A stretch of DNA of 5,813 nucleotides from NCBI GenBank assembly GCA_023417975.1, contig JAEZDX010000419.1, forward strand, positions 1-5,813. The letters are read 5' to 3'. The position numbers and the translations under genes were made by a program. Numbering within the stretch: position 1 is the first letter of the stretch; every line of letters starts with the position of its first letter. This document shows, piece after piece, positions 1 to 5,621 of this stretch. Below the pieces are notes generated by a model that saw nothing but the letters and a program-made list of their open reading frames with translations, did not search any database and had not been told where the DNA came from. This stretch comes from Bacillota bacterium. GTDB taxonomy: Bacteria > Bacillota > Clostridia > Clostridiales > Clostridiaceae.

Positions 1-152
1 CTTACTGCATAGGGCTTATTAATAATAAGCTCCTGATCCTTTGCGCCATGAATTATTCTGCCAAATAAAAAAATTTGCACCAGCAAAAATAACGAAAGGA
101 TGAAAGCAACTGTACTAAGAATAGCTAAATAGAACTTTTTAATTTTAATCAT
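1..152 (-). CDS. N-terminal part of a membrane-anchored or secreted protein of unknown function (runs off the left edge)
   Basis: The minus strand reads ATG at 152 and stays open for 50 codons to the window edge. The product begins MIKIKKFYLAILSTVAFILS and continues through a hydrophobic stretch (about residues 8-31) into a polar segment (GRIIHGAKDQELIINKPYAV). Two or three lysines followed by one long hydrophobic helix suggest a single N-terminal membrane anchor or uncleaved signal, with the rest of the protein outside the membrane. There is no lipobox cysteine. A GAGGAG ribosome binding site lies at 164-169, with an 11-base spacer that is slightly long. The gene starts 43 bases after the stop of the upstream membrane-protein gene, with no terminator between, so it is probably the third gene of the tetR operon. 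The visible part is too short to assign a family. The reading frame and start are fairly sure; the function is unknown. Confidence 0.72.
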   Translation of the reverse strand, partial: MIKIKKFYLAILSTVAFILSLFLLVQIFLFGRIIHGAKDQELIINKPYAV

Positions 153-195
153 ATCAAATTTTGCTCCTCGTTTCATATATGTTTAATAGAAAATA

Positions 196-672
196 CTATC
201 TAAAGCTTTTTACATTCAAATTCAAACTCAAAATAAACATAATAACAGTTAAAGGCAATATAATGTAATTTGCAATTCCTCCCGGAGGAGTACCGTGCAG
301 CAAAATAGGAGGTTTCATTCGCCCAACTGTCATTCTTCCAATGGTTTCAAAAAATAAAATCAAATAAAATAATGGTATGAATGTCCTATATCTGAATGCT
401 ACCAACAACTGAATAAAAGCATAGATCAACTGAGAAAGTCCCCATAATCCAAAGGCAAAAATAATGTTCTCCCCACTTTTTGACAAATCCAAGCCGGCTA
501 TGCTTCCCGCCCCTCCATCCGGTGCAAAAAAATGAATGAGACTTCTGACTGTACTTTCAACAGCTAAAATAGTAAACACCCATAATGAAATTTTGCTTCC
601 TCCATAATTGTTATCTGCAGTCTTTGGAAATACACTATTAATAATATCCTTCACTTTCCATCTTCCTTTCAA
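196..672 (-). CDS. Uncharacterised four-helix integral membrane protein in the tetR operon
   Basis: The 158-residue product has four probable membrane helices, at about residues 28-49, 70-92, 97-113 and 134-152. A glycine-rich loop between helices 1 and 2 reads FAPDGGAGSIAG, and a basic loop after helix 3 reads GRMTVGRMKPP. It resembles a type of small bacterial membrane protein that I know only as hypothetical; no enzyme or transporter motif is visible. The start is uncertain. The listed start is TTG at 672, with AGGA nine bases upstream (682-685). A GTG at 654 (giving 152 residues) also has AAAGGA nine bases upstream (664-669) and is at least as likely. The gene lies 31 bases after the tetR stop without a terminator, so it is very probably co-transcribed with and controlled by that repressor. 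The role is inferred only from context: TetR operons often carry an efflux or envelope protein, but this one is too small and too unlike known exporters to name. Confidence 0.82.
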   Translation of the reverse strand: MKGRWKVKDIINSVFPKTADNNYGGSKISLWVFTILAVESTVRSLIHFFAPDGGAGSIAGLDLSKSGENIIFAFGLWGLSQLIYAFIQLLVAFRYRTFIPLFYLILFFETIGRMTVGRMKPPILLHGTPPGGIANYIILPLTVIMFILSLNLNVKSFR

Positions 673-703
673 TAGTTTTTATCCTGAAGTAATTTGGTAA
701 ATA

Positions 704-1306
704 CTAAAAACTCAGCTTGCATAGTACTTCAATCCTAAAGTCGTATATTTCCAAAATACTGGCATCATCCATATTATTGACTATTTTCATAGTCAAAAGA
801 TCTCTGTTAATCAACTCTAGGATATTCATTAGTTCTTGTACATATCTGCTGTCAATTTCTGAATCTGCAGCATATATATTAAATTTTGTTTTCAATACGT
901 CCATTTTCGTTTTGTTGATGATACTCTTAAATTTTTGCTGCAATTGCTGATTCATGCTAAGATACAGATTTTTGAAGAGCCCATTATAATGTTCATCAGC
1001 TAATAGCTTCAGATTAAAAATTAATAATTCTCTGCTTGCTGCTATTATAGAATTAGGCATTGTTTTGACATTATCCATAGTACCGGAATTTACAGCAGCT
1101 TGAATTATAGTTTCTATTATATAAAAAAACAAATCCTCTTTATCCTCAAAGTATTGATAAAAGCTCCCCCGTGATATTTCTGCGTTTTTAATTATTTGAT
1201 TTATTGAAGCATCATGATATATTACTTTTGAAAATTCTTCAATAGCAGCTTCAATAATTCTTGATTGCTTTTCCTGCGATAATGCAAAGAACAAATCTTT
1301 TGGCAT
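704..1306 (-). CDS. TetR/AcrR-family transcriptional regulator
   Basis: The 200-residue length is typical of this repressor family. The N-terminal DNA-binding domain covers about residues 12-58. The sequence RIIEAAIEEFSK is helix 1, and ASINQIIKNAEISRGSFYQY (33-52) is the helix-turn-helix, followed by the family-typical FEDKEDLF. The remaining C-terminal part, rich in leucine and isoleucine, is the helical ligand-binding and dimerisation domain; it varies too much between members to predict the inducer. The start is well supported: ATG at 1304-1306 with AAGGAGG at 1313-1319 and a six-base spacer. The promoter upstream carries two palindromic operators, so the protein very probably represses itself and the two membrane-protein genes that follow. 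The family assignment is firm; the signal it senses is unknown. Confidence 0.95.
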   Translation of the reverse strand: MPKDLFFALSQEKQSRIIEAAIEEFSKVIYHDASINQIIKNAEISRGSFYQYFEDKEDLFFYIIETIIQAAVNSGTMDNVKTMPNSIIAASRELLIFNLKLLADEHYNGLFKNLYLSMNQQLQQKFKSIINKTKMDVLKTKFNIYAADSEIDSRYVQELMNILELINRDLLTMKIVNNMDDASILEIYDFRIEVLCKLSF

Positions 1307-1312
1307 AGTGCC

Positions 1313-1319
1313 CCTCCTT
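1313..1319 (-). promoter_or_regulatory. Ribosome binding site of the tetR gene
   Basis: AAGGAGG on the minus strand lies six bases before the ATG at 1306. It is a near-perfect match to the 16S rRNA tail and settles the start of the regulator gene. Confidence 0.85.
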
Positions 1320-1356
1320 CGTACAAACTTTTCTCACATAAGCATATAGCAAAACC

Positions 1357-1373
1357 AGTGACAACCTGTCACT
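1357..1373. promoter_or_regulatory. Operator 2, just downstream of the tetR transcription start
   Basis: This is a perfect 7-3-7 palindrome, AGTGACA-ACC-TGTCACT, lying at about +5 to +21 of the tetR transcript. It is an inverted copy of operator 1: the 18-base stretches 1354-1371 and 1392-1409 are exact reverse complements. Confidence 0.75.
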
Positions 1374-1383
1374 TATATGTATT

Positions 1384-1412
1384 ATTATAAATGACAGGTT
1401 GTCACTGGTCAA
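1384..1412 (-). promoter_or_regulatory. Sigma-A promoter of the tetR operon
   Basis: Read on the minus strand, the -35 box TTGACC (1407-1412) and a perfect -10 box TATAAT (1384-1389) are separated by exactly 17 bases (1390-1406). Transcription should start near 1377 and give a leader of about 70 bases before the tetR ATG. One palindromic operator fills the spacer and another begins just after the predicted start, so repressor binding would block RNA polymerase directly. The promoter lies only about 30 bases beyond the stop codon of the metallophosphoesterase gene, so tetR does not depend on read-through from that gene. Confidence 0.85.
1390..1406. promoter_or_regulatory. Operator 1, between the -35 and -10 boxes of the tetR promoter
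   Basis: This is a 17-base palindrome of the form AATGACA-GGT-TGTCACT, with six of seven positions matching between the half-sites. It occupies the promoter spacer exactly. The size and symmetry fit a TetR-family dimer site. Its centre at 1398 is 33 bases (about three helical turns) from the centre of the second copy at 1365, so two dimers could sit on the same face of the DNA. Binding by the adjacent regulator is an inference from position. Confidence 0.75.
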
Positions 1413-1440
1413 TGTTTTGCTATTTAATTATGAAAAGTAA

Positions 1441-2799
1441 TTAGTCACCAATTTTTATATGTAAACTATTATCATCCATATTCTTATCGCTGGCTATGCT
1501 CTGAACATAACCTTTTAGGAAGCTTTCAGGTGAATTGAGCCACAGCTTAAACCCTTCCGAATCTACTATATCCTTGGAATTTAAATCTTCAGTGCCTGCA
1601 AAATATCTTAGATTTAGTGTTCTCATAGTTTCAGCCATTAACCTTATTTCCTTTTGCGAGTAATTTGAAGCTTTTTCAAACTCTTTGGACACCATATCAT
1701 AAGCAAACTGGCCAAAATAGTCTTCTGAATATTTATTAAAGTTATTAAGGTTCTCATCGGTTATGCCGTTATCCTTTGCCCAGCCTTCTACATCTACCTT
1801 TGCAGTGCTGTAATCAATGCTTTTATCTAGCGAAGTATACTTAATTATTCCGTATTGATGTGGATATACGGCTAATGCATTTGTAGCTATATCATATGTG
1901 GAGGATGTACCTGTATTATCGGAACAAATATCTTGAATATGAATGTGTCCGCTAAGCACAAGCTTTAAATTATTTTCCTTTAAAACTCTAAGTACTTCCT
2001 CATTGTTATTCAAAGTAAAGCCCTTCCGAATAACTTCACTATGGTCAACAATATTGTGATGCATTACTGTTATTATATTTGCCCCCTTCTCTTTAGCCAA
2101 GGCATTGCATTTTTTTATCCAATTCAGCGTGTCCTCGGAAAGCTCACCTTCCAGCTGGGGAAAACCTAGCTTAATATTATCCTTGTATTTACTAGTATCA
2201 AGCATTAAAAGCCATAAATCCTCGGAGGGTGCTGCAAGATAGCTTAATGAGTGCTCATCTTTTGATATTGCCTCGCCATAGCCAAAGTCGGCATAGATTT
2301 TACTGAAGTCTTTATAGTTTATATCATCTGCGGCGTACTGTTTATTCCCTTTAAACCCTCGTGCATAAGGATTTAAAATATCATGATTTCCCGGAATTAC
2401 ATATACATCAGTACCGCCTTCCTCTATAGCTTTAAGCTTTTTAGCTAAATCAAGATGACTTTGTTTTTCTCCATTGTTTGTAAGGTCTCCGCTTATAATG
2501 AGCACCTCCGGTTTTGCTTTTTTGATAGTAGAAGTAAAAGCGTCTATAATTTCATCCATATATGTTAACGCCTTTCCATCCCCTGAATGTATAAATTTAT
2601 TAAAGGCTTCTCCATTATCCGTGAGGCTTTTTGATAAAAAGTGAAGGTCAGTGGCAGTATAAAAGACTATGTCCTTTCCGGATTTTATTTTATTATCTTT
2701 TTTTAATTCTATGGCTTGACTCTTACAGCCTTCTAAAATAATTGCTAAAAGAATGAGCAATATTAAGCAGTATTTCTTCATAATGTTCATATACTCCAC
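1441..2799 (-). CDS. Lipoprotein metallophosphoesterase (calcineurin-like phosphoesterase)
   Basis: The product is up to 452 residues long. A short basic N-terminus and hydrophobic core (KKYCLILLILLAIILEGC) end in a lipobox-like LEGC with Cys25, so the enzyme is probably lipid-anchored on the outer face of the membrane; Glu at the -2 position is unusual. The calcineurin-like metal-site motifs follow in order: DLH (Asp51, His53), GDLTNNG (Asp105), GNHD (Asn138-Asp140), MHH (His247, His248) and GHIH (His285, His287). All expected metal ligands are present, so it should be an active two-metal phosphomono- or phosphodiesterase; the substrate cannot be read from sequence. About 130 residues after the catalytic domain form an extra, mostly helical region. 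The longest frame begins with GTG at 2799, which has poor ribosome binding site spacing. ATG at 2790 or 2781 would give a more typical lipoprotein signal, with GGAG at variable distance upstream. It is probably transcribed alone. Confidence 0.93.
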   Translation of the reverse strand: MEYMNIMKKYCLILLILLAIILEGCKSQAIELKKDNKIKSGKDIVFYTATDLHFLSKSLTDNGEAFNKFIHSGDGKALTYMDEIIDAFTSTIKKAKPEVLIISGDLTNNGEKQSHLDLAKKLKAIEEGGTDVYVIPGNHDILNPYARGFKGNKQYAADDINYKDFSKIYADFGYGEAISKDEHSLSYLAAPSEDLWLLMLDTSKYKDNIKLGFPQLEGELSEDTLNWIKKCNALAKEKGANIITVMHHNIVDHSEVIRKGFTLNNNEEVLRVLKENNLKLVLSGHIHIQDICSDNTGTSSTYDIATNALAVYPHQYGIIKYTSLDKSIDYSTAKVDVEGWAKDNGITDENLNNFNKYSEDYFGQFAYDMVSKEFEKASNYSQKEIRLMAETMRTLNLRYFAGTEDLNSKDIVDSEGFKLWLNSPESFLKGYVQSIASDKNMDDNSLHIKIGD

Positions 2800-3096
2800 A
2801 TCCCTGTTTTATCATTAATTTTGTTTTGCTCTCCCTATATGCACATTGCATTGGAAATAGAAATGATCGATTACTAAGCTTCATTATTAGCTTTTCTCAA
2901 AGTCAATGTATTACCTAAATGTGCATTCTTGATAAAATTATAATATAAGTTTCAGCTTCATACAATTTTATAACATATATATATAATCATATTTTAATAG
3001 AGCTTCAGGTGAAAATTCATAATATGCCATATGACTTTTTACCACCTTTTCTGCAAATTAACCATTTAACTCCTTTTTATTAATTTGTACACTGAA

Positions 3097-3112
3097 ATTA
3101 AAGTACTTTAAT
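3097..3112. repeat. Perfect 16-base palindrome upstream of the candidate xylosidase promoter
   Basis: ATTAAAGTACTTTAAT equals its own reverse complement. It ends seven bases before the candidate -35 box at 3120, a position suited to an activator or repressor site. In DNA this rich in A and T, chance is a real alternative. Confidence 0.4.
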
Positions 3113-3119
3113 ACCAACA

Positions 3120-3148
3120 TTGCAATTAACATGGATCTTTTATATAAT
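3120..3148 (+). promoter_or_regulatory. Candidate promoter of the beta-xylosidase gene
   Basis: TTGCAA (3120-3125, four of six consensus positions) and a perfect TATAAT (3143-3148) are 17 bases apart. The implied 5' leader is long, about 180 bases, and would contain the palindromes at 3234-3250 and 3288-3306. In AT-rich DNA a TATAAT alone is weak evidence; the exact spacing raises it somewhat. Confidence 0.45.
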
Positions 3149-3199
3149 ATTTCTAGCTGTCATGTGGAGCCAGACTCTATATGTAAAGGTTTCAGAAAA

Positions 3200-3285
3200 T
3201 GACGGCATGTAAAATTAATCACTATTAATAAGCAAACTATATTATAGTTTACTACAACAATAATTATATACATAGCCTGCCGTCA
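3200..3285. repeat. Widely spaced inverted octamer around the leader of the xylosidase gene
   Basis: TGACGGCA (3200-3207) and TGCCGTCA (3278-3285) are exact reverse complements, 70 bases apart. They stand out as GC-rich islands in very AT-rich DNA. They enclose the 17-base palindrome at 3234-3250. They could form the base of a long leader stem or be two half-sites of a looping regulator. Confidence 0.4.
3234..3250. promoter_or_regulatory. 17-base palindrome, possible operator
   Basis: AAACTATA-T-TATAGTTT is a perfect palindrome with eight-base arms, about 90 bases before the xylosidase start codon. The form suits a dimeric regulator site, but no regulator gene is adjacent and the sequence is pure A/T apart from one C and one G. 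Confidence 0.4.
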
Positions 3286-3287
3286 GT

Positions 3288-3306
3288 TTGTAAGGAATTC
3301 TTACAA
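3288..3306. promoter_or_regulatory. 19-base palindrome just upstream of the xylosidase ribosome binding site
   Basis: TTGTAAG-GAATT-CTTACAA has perfect seven-base arms and ends about 18 bases before the ribosome binding site. It could be an operator or a small mRNA hairpin that affects translation. It lacks a following U-run, so it is not a terminator. Confidence 0.45.
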
Positions 3307-3324
3307 CTATTATAAGGTAGGAAG

Positions 3325-3330
3325 AAGGAG
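3325..3330 (+). promoter_or_regulatory. Ribosome binding site of the beta-xylosidase gene
   Basis: AAGGAG with a seven-base spacer precedes the ATG at 3338 and supports that start. The family's conserved N-terminal MEYHV also begins there. Confidence 0.85.
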
Positions 3331-3337
3331 AGGTTTT

Positions 3338-5362
3338 ATGGAATATCATGTTTCAATACAAGGGAATGATCAAGCAAAAGGAAGCGCTGATGAACCCTTT
3401 CGTACAATATCACGGGCTGCGGCTCTTGCCATGGCCGGTGATACGGTTACTGTTCATGCCGGAGTATACAGGGAATGGGTTAACCCGGCTAATGGAGGAA
3501 CAGAAGATCATAGAATAGTATATAAATCTGCTGGAGACGGAGAAGTAGTCATTACAGGTGCTGACCGTATTTCGGACTGGAAGGCTGAAGGAGACAATGT
3601 TTGGAGCACAGAAGTACCCAATTCCATATTTAACCTTCGCAATCCCTTTGAAGTGGAATTAAGTGGAGACTGGCTGTTTGACGGAGCTTTAACGGTTCAT
3701 CTCGGTGATGTATATTTAGACTCCAAATCTCTTTATGAATGCGATAGTGTTGATAAGGTACATAAGCCGGAAGTTTGGCCCGAAGCCAAATATGCCCAGG
3801 ACTCACTGCTAAAATGGCATTCCGAAGTTGGTTCTGCTACAACAAAAATCTGGGCCAATTTTGGCGGAAAAGATCCTCGCAAAGAAAATGTAGAAATTAA
3901 TGTGCGTCCTTATTGCTTTTGGCCGCAGAAACCGGGACTTAATTACATAACCGTAAGTGGCTTCACACTGCGTCAAGCATCCCCTCAATGGGCACCTCCA
4001 ACTGACTATCAGGAAGGTTTGATCGGACCTCACTGGAGCAAAGGTTGGGTTATTGAAAACAATATTATCAGCGAATCCAAAAGTGTTGGTGTCAGCCTAG
4101 GTACTGAGATAGGTACAGGTCACGCTAAATGTATGGATAAGCATATTAAAGGCGGTACTCAACGTGAGCAGGAGGTTATTTTACAAGCTTTACACTCTGG
4201 CTGGCATAAGGATACAGTGGGCAGTCACATCGTTCGTGGCAATGTTATCCATGATTGTGAACAGGCAGGCGTTGTTGGACATATGGGCGGAGCCTTCAGC
4301 CGCATTTATCAAAACCGTATTTACAATATTCACCACAAGCGACTGCGACATGGTGCAGAAGTAGCAGGAATCAAGCTACATGCTTCTTTGGATACTCAAA
4401 TTAGTGAAAATATAATCTATAGCTGTTACCGTGGAATTTGGCTCGACTGGCAGGCGCAAGGTACGCGCATAAGCCGCAATGTATTCTTTGACAATATTTC
4501 CGAGGACTTCTTTGTTGAGGTTTGCCATGGTCCGTATATGGCTGACCATAATATGTTCCTCTCTCCGATGAATTTCAGAAATATGTCACAGGGCGGAGCC
4601 TTTGTCCATAACTTATTTGCCGGCAGATTTGTAGTTCGTTCCGAGATTACCCGTACTACGCCATACCACTTCCCTCACGAAACGGCAATGGCAGGCTACT
4701 CCAATATCACCGGAGGCGATGACAGGTACTACAACAATATCTTCTTGGGTGATAATGATGCTACTACGGAACCTGTGCCAATAACCTTTTTTGAGCATCT
4801 TCCGCTTAAACCTAGGGATAAAGTTGGAGATGACGGCAAGGCTGTCATGGATGGTGTTCCGGACAATTCAATTTGCTATCTTCATCCTGTAGGACTTGGC
4901 GGCTACGATAAGCATCCTGATGCAAAAGATAAGAAATGGTGGGAATATACCAAAGAGGAGCTTATTGAACTTGGTGATGCCGCAAAGGATTTCTTTATAG
5001 GAAATGCAGTTCTTCCCGTAGCTATTGGCGGAAACTTATACCTCAACAGTGCGGTTCCCGGTAGTCATGAAGCCAATGCGAAGATATATGCACAGAAGGC
5101 CATTAAAGTGGAACTTAATCCTGCACAGGGCAAGGTGAAAGTTCAGATTAATGAGCCGGAATTGCTTCGCGGAGCCTCTGCAATGCTCATTACCACCGAC
5201 CTGCTTGGCAAGACTTATCACGCCGATATGAAGTATGAAAATCCGGACAGCACTCCATATCGTTTTGACTCCGACTTTTTCGGAGCAAAGAGACCTGATG
5301 CAAATTTAACACCCGGTCCATTTGAATTAACCGAAAATGGTACAATAGATTTTGAATTTTAG
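3338..5362 (+). CDS. xylC: Glycoside hydrolase family 120 beta-xylosidase (right-handed beta-helix)
   Basis: The 674-residue product follows, along most of its length, the GH120 beta-xylosidase XylC of Thermoanaerobacterium saccharolyticum as I remember it: the start MEYHV, then AMAGDTVTVHAGVYREWV (31-48), GLIGPHWSKGW (227-237), EVAGIKLHA (341-349), GIWLDWQAQGTR (366-377), EVCHGPY (394-400) and MSQGGA (416-421). XylC uses Asp382 as nucleophile and Glu405 as acid/base; these correspond here to Asp370 and Glu394, so the enzyme should be active. The family removes xylose from the ends of xylo-oligosaccharides. The fold is a parallel beta-helix, visible as repeated N-x-I strand motifs (ENNIISES, RGNVIHDC, QNRIYNI), with an inserted beta-sandwich domain around residues 75-200. 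There is no signal peptide, so it probably acts in the cytoplasm on imported oligosaccharides. Residues about 475-562 form a longer insertion than in XylC. It stands alone, with its own promoter region and terminator. It is more GC-rich than its surroundings. Confidence 0.9.
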   Translation: MEYHVSIQGNDQAKGSADEPFRTISRAAALAMAGDTVTVHAGVYREWVNPANGGTEDHRIVYKSAGDGEVVITGADRISDWKAEGDNVWSTEVPNSIFNLRNPFEVELSGDWLFDGALTVHLGDVYLDSKSLYECDSVDKVHKPEVWPEAKYAQDSLLKWHSEVGSATTKIWANFGGKDPRKENVEINVRPYCFWPQKPGLNYITVSGFTLRQASPQWAPPTDYQEGLIGPHWSKGWVIENNIISESKSVGVSLGTEIGTGHAKCMDKHIKGGTQREQEVILQALHSGWHKDTVGSHIVRGNVIHDCEQAGVVGHMGGAFSRIYQNRIYNIHHKRLRHGAEVAGIKLHASLDTQISENIIYSCYRGIWLDWQAQGTRISRNVFFDNISEDFFVEVCHGPYMADHNMFLSPMNFRNMSQGGAFVHNLFAGRFVVRSEITRTTPYHFPHETAMAGYSNITGGDDRYYNNIFLGDNDATTEPVPITFFEHLPLKPRDKVGDDGKAVMDGVPDNSICYLHPVGLGGYDKHPDAKDKKWWEYTKEELIELGDAAKDFFIGNAVLPVAIGGNLYLNSAVPGSHEANAKIYAQKAIKVELNPAQGKVKVQINEPELLRGASAMLITTDLLGKTYHADMKYENPDSTPYRFDSDFFGAKRPDANLTPGPFELTENGTIDFEF

Positions 5363-5369
5363 TTAATTG

Positions 5370-5470
5370 TAGGGTTCCTTTAATGAAACTTAACTTATAC
5401 ATGTTTCAAAATACTGAATCTTCAACAATTTTTGACCATGTATAAGTTAATAGTTGAACTTGGAACCCTA
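5370..5470. repeat. TA-bounded interrupted inverted repeat; possible MITE-like element or 3' hairpin
   Basis: The outer arms TAGGGTTCC (5370-5378) and GGAACCCTA (5462-5470) are perfect complements, as are the inner arms TTAACTTATACATG (5390-5403) and CATGTATAAGTTAA (5437-5450). Between outer and inner arms lie 11 unpaired bases on each side (5379-5389 and 5451-5461), an exactly symmetrical gap. The central 33 bases can pair a little further (TCAAAAT against ATTTTTGA). If the terminal TA on each side is a target duplication, the element is 97 bases with GGGTTCC ends, in the style of IS630/mariner-type miniature elements. It begins eight bases after the xylosidase stop. As RNA it would make a long 3' hairpin, but no U-run follows, so it is not itself a normal terminator. 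No transposase is nearby. The symmetry is seen directly; the mobile origin is a guess. Confidence 0.6.
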
Positions 5471-5493
5471 TAAATGGTTAAACGGTCAGCGTT

Positions 5494-5530
5494 AAAGCTC
5501 CAATCATTTTAAGTGATTGGAGCTTTATTT
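5494..5530 (+). terminator. Rho-independent terminator of the beta-xylosidase gene
   Basis: AAAGCTCCAATCA (5494-5506) and TGATTGGAGCTTT (5514-5526) form a perfect 13-base-pair stem with a seven-base loop. The stem's own UUU continues into AUUU. It lies 131 bases after the stop codon, beyond the 5370-5470 inverted repeat. Confidence 0.88.
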
Positions 5531-5561
5531 ATGTGTACTCTTCTTAATCACTTTGCGAAAA

Positions 5562-5590
5562 CTTAGCAAGGAAGTCATCTCCTTGCTAAG
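5562..5590 (-). terminator. Rho-independent terminator of the 56-codon gene
   Basis: On the minus strand CTTAGCAAGGA (5590-5580) pairs with TCCTTGCTAAG (5572-5562) in a perfect 11-base-pair stem with a seven-base loop, followed by TTTT (5561-5558). It lies 31 bases after the stop of the small gene and faces the xylosidase terminator, so the two transcripts converge without overlapping coding sequence. Confidence 0.8.
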
Positions 5591-5621
5591 ACAAGGTACT
5601 GCTTGGCAAAAAAACAGGGAA

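Larger units (their letters stand above)
1346..1423. repeat. Long interrupted inverted repeat enclosing both tetR operators
   Basis: The outer arms ATAGCAAAAC (1346-1355) and GTTTTGCTAT (1414-1423) are perfect complements. The inner arms 1356-1371 and 1392-1407 are also perfect. They are joined on the right side by six extra bases (1408-1413), which contribute most of the -35 box. The loop is 20 bases. In RNA read through from the metallophosphoesterase gene this would fold into a strong hairpin followed by only four U residues, so a secondary role as a weak terminator for that gene is possible. The operator role fits better. Confidence 0.7.
2800..3337. other. AT-rich intergenic region between two diverging genes
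   Basis: No gene is seen in these 538 bases; stops are frequent in all frames. The left part should carry the promoter of the metallophosphoesterase gene, but I see no convincing -35/-10 pair on the minus strand. The right part carries a candidate promoter for the xylosidase gene and several palindromes, listed separately. Inverted octamers ATGCACAT (2839-2846) and ATGTGCAT (2919-2926) also occur on the metallophosphoesterase side; their meaning is unknown. Confidence 0.7.

Noticed and set aside
717..950. Open frame on the plus strand opposite the 3' half of tetR
   Set aside because: It is the antisense shadow of a clear TetR gene, with no ribosome binding site and low-complexity content.
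1346..1423. The operator inverted repeat read as the main terminator of the metallophosphoesterase gene
   Set aside because: Only four U residues follow the stem, and its fit to a promoter with two palindromic sites is far better explained by repression; a weak termination effect is not excluded.
3308..3313. TATTAT as a -10 box close to the xylosidase gene
   Set aside because: No acceptable -35 box lies 16-18 bases upstream, and the start would fall almost on the ribosome binding site.
2800..3337. Riboswitch or structured non-coding RNA in the long intergenic region
   Set aside because: I looked for conserved riboswitch cores and for a terminator/antiterminator pair; only simple palindromes are present, without a U-run hairpin near the gene.
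4164..4364. Second plus-strand frame inside the xylosidase gene
   Set aside because: It lies entirely within a confidently assigned GH120 enzyme in another frame and has no start signals of its own.
5036..5402. Two overlapping minus-strand frames across the 3' end of the xylosidase
   Set aside because: Both are antisense to coding sequence, have no recognisable motif and lack a ribosome binding site.
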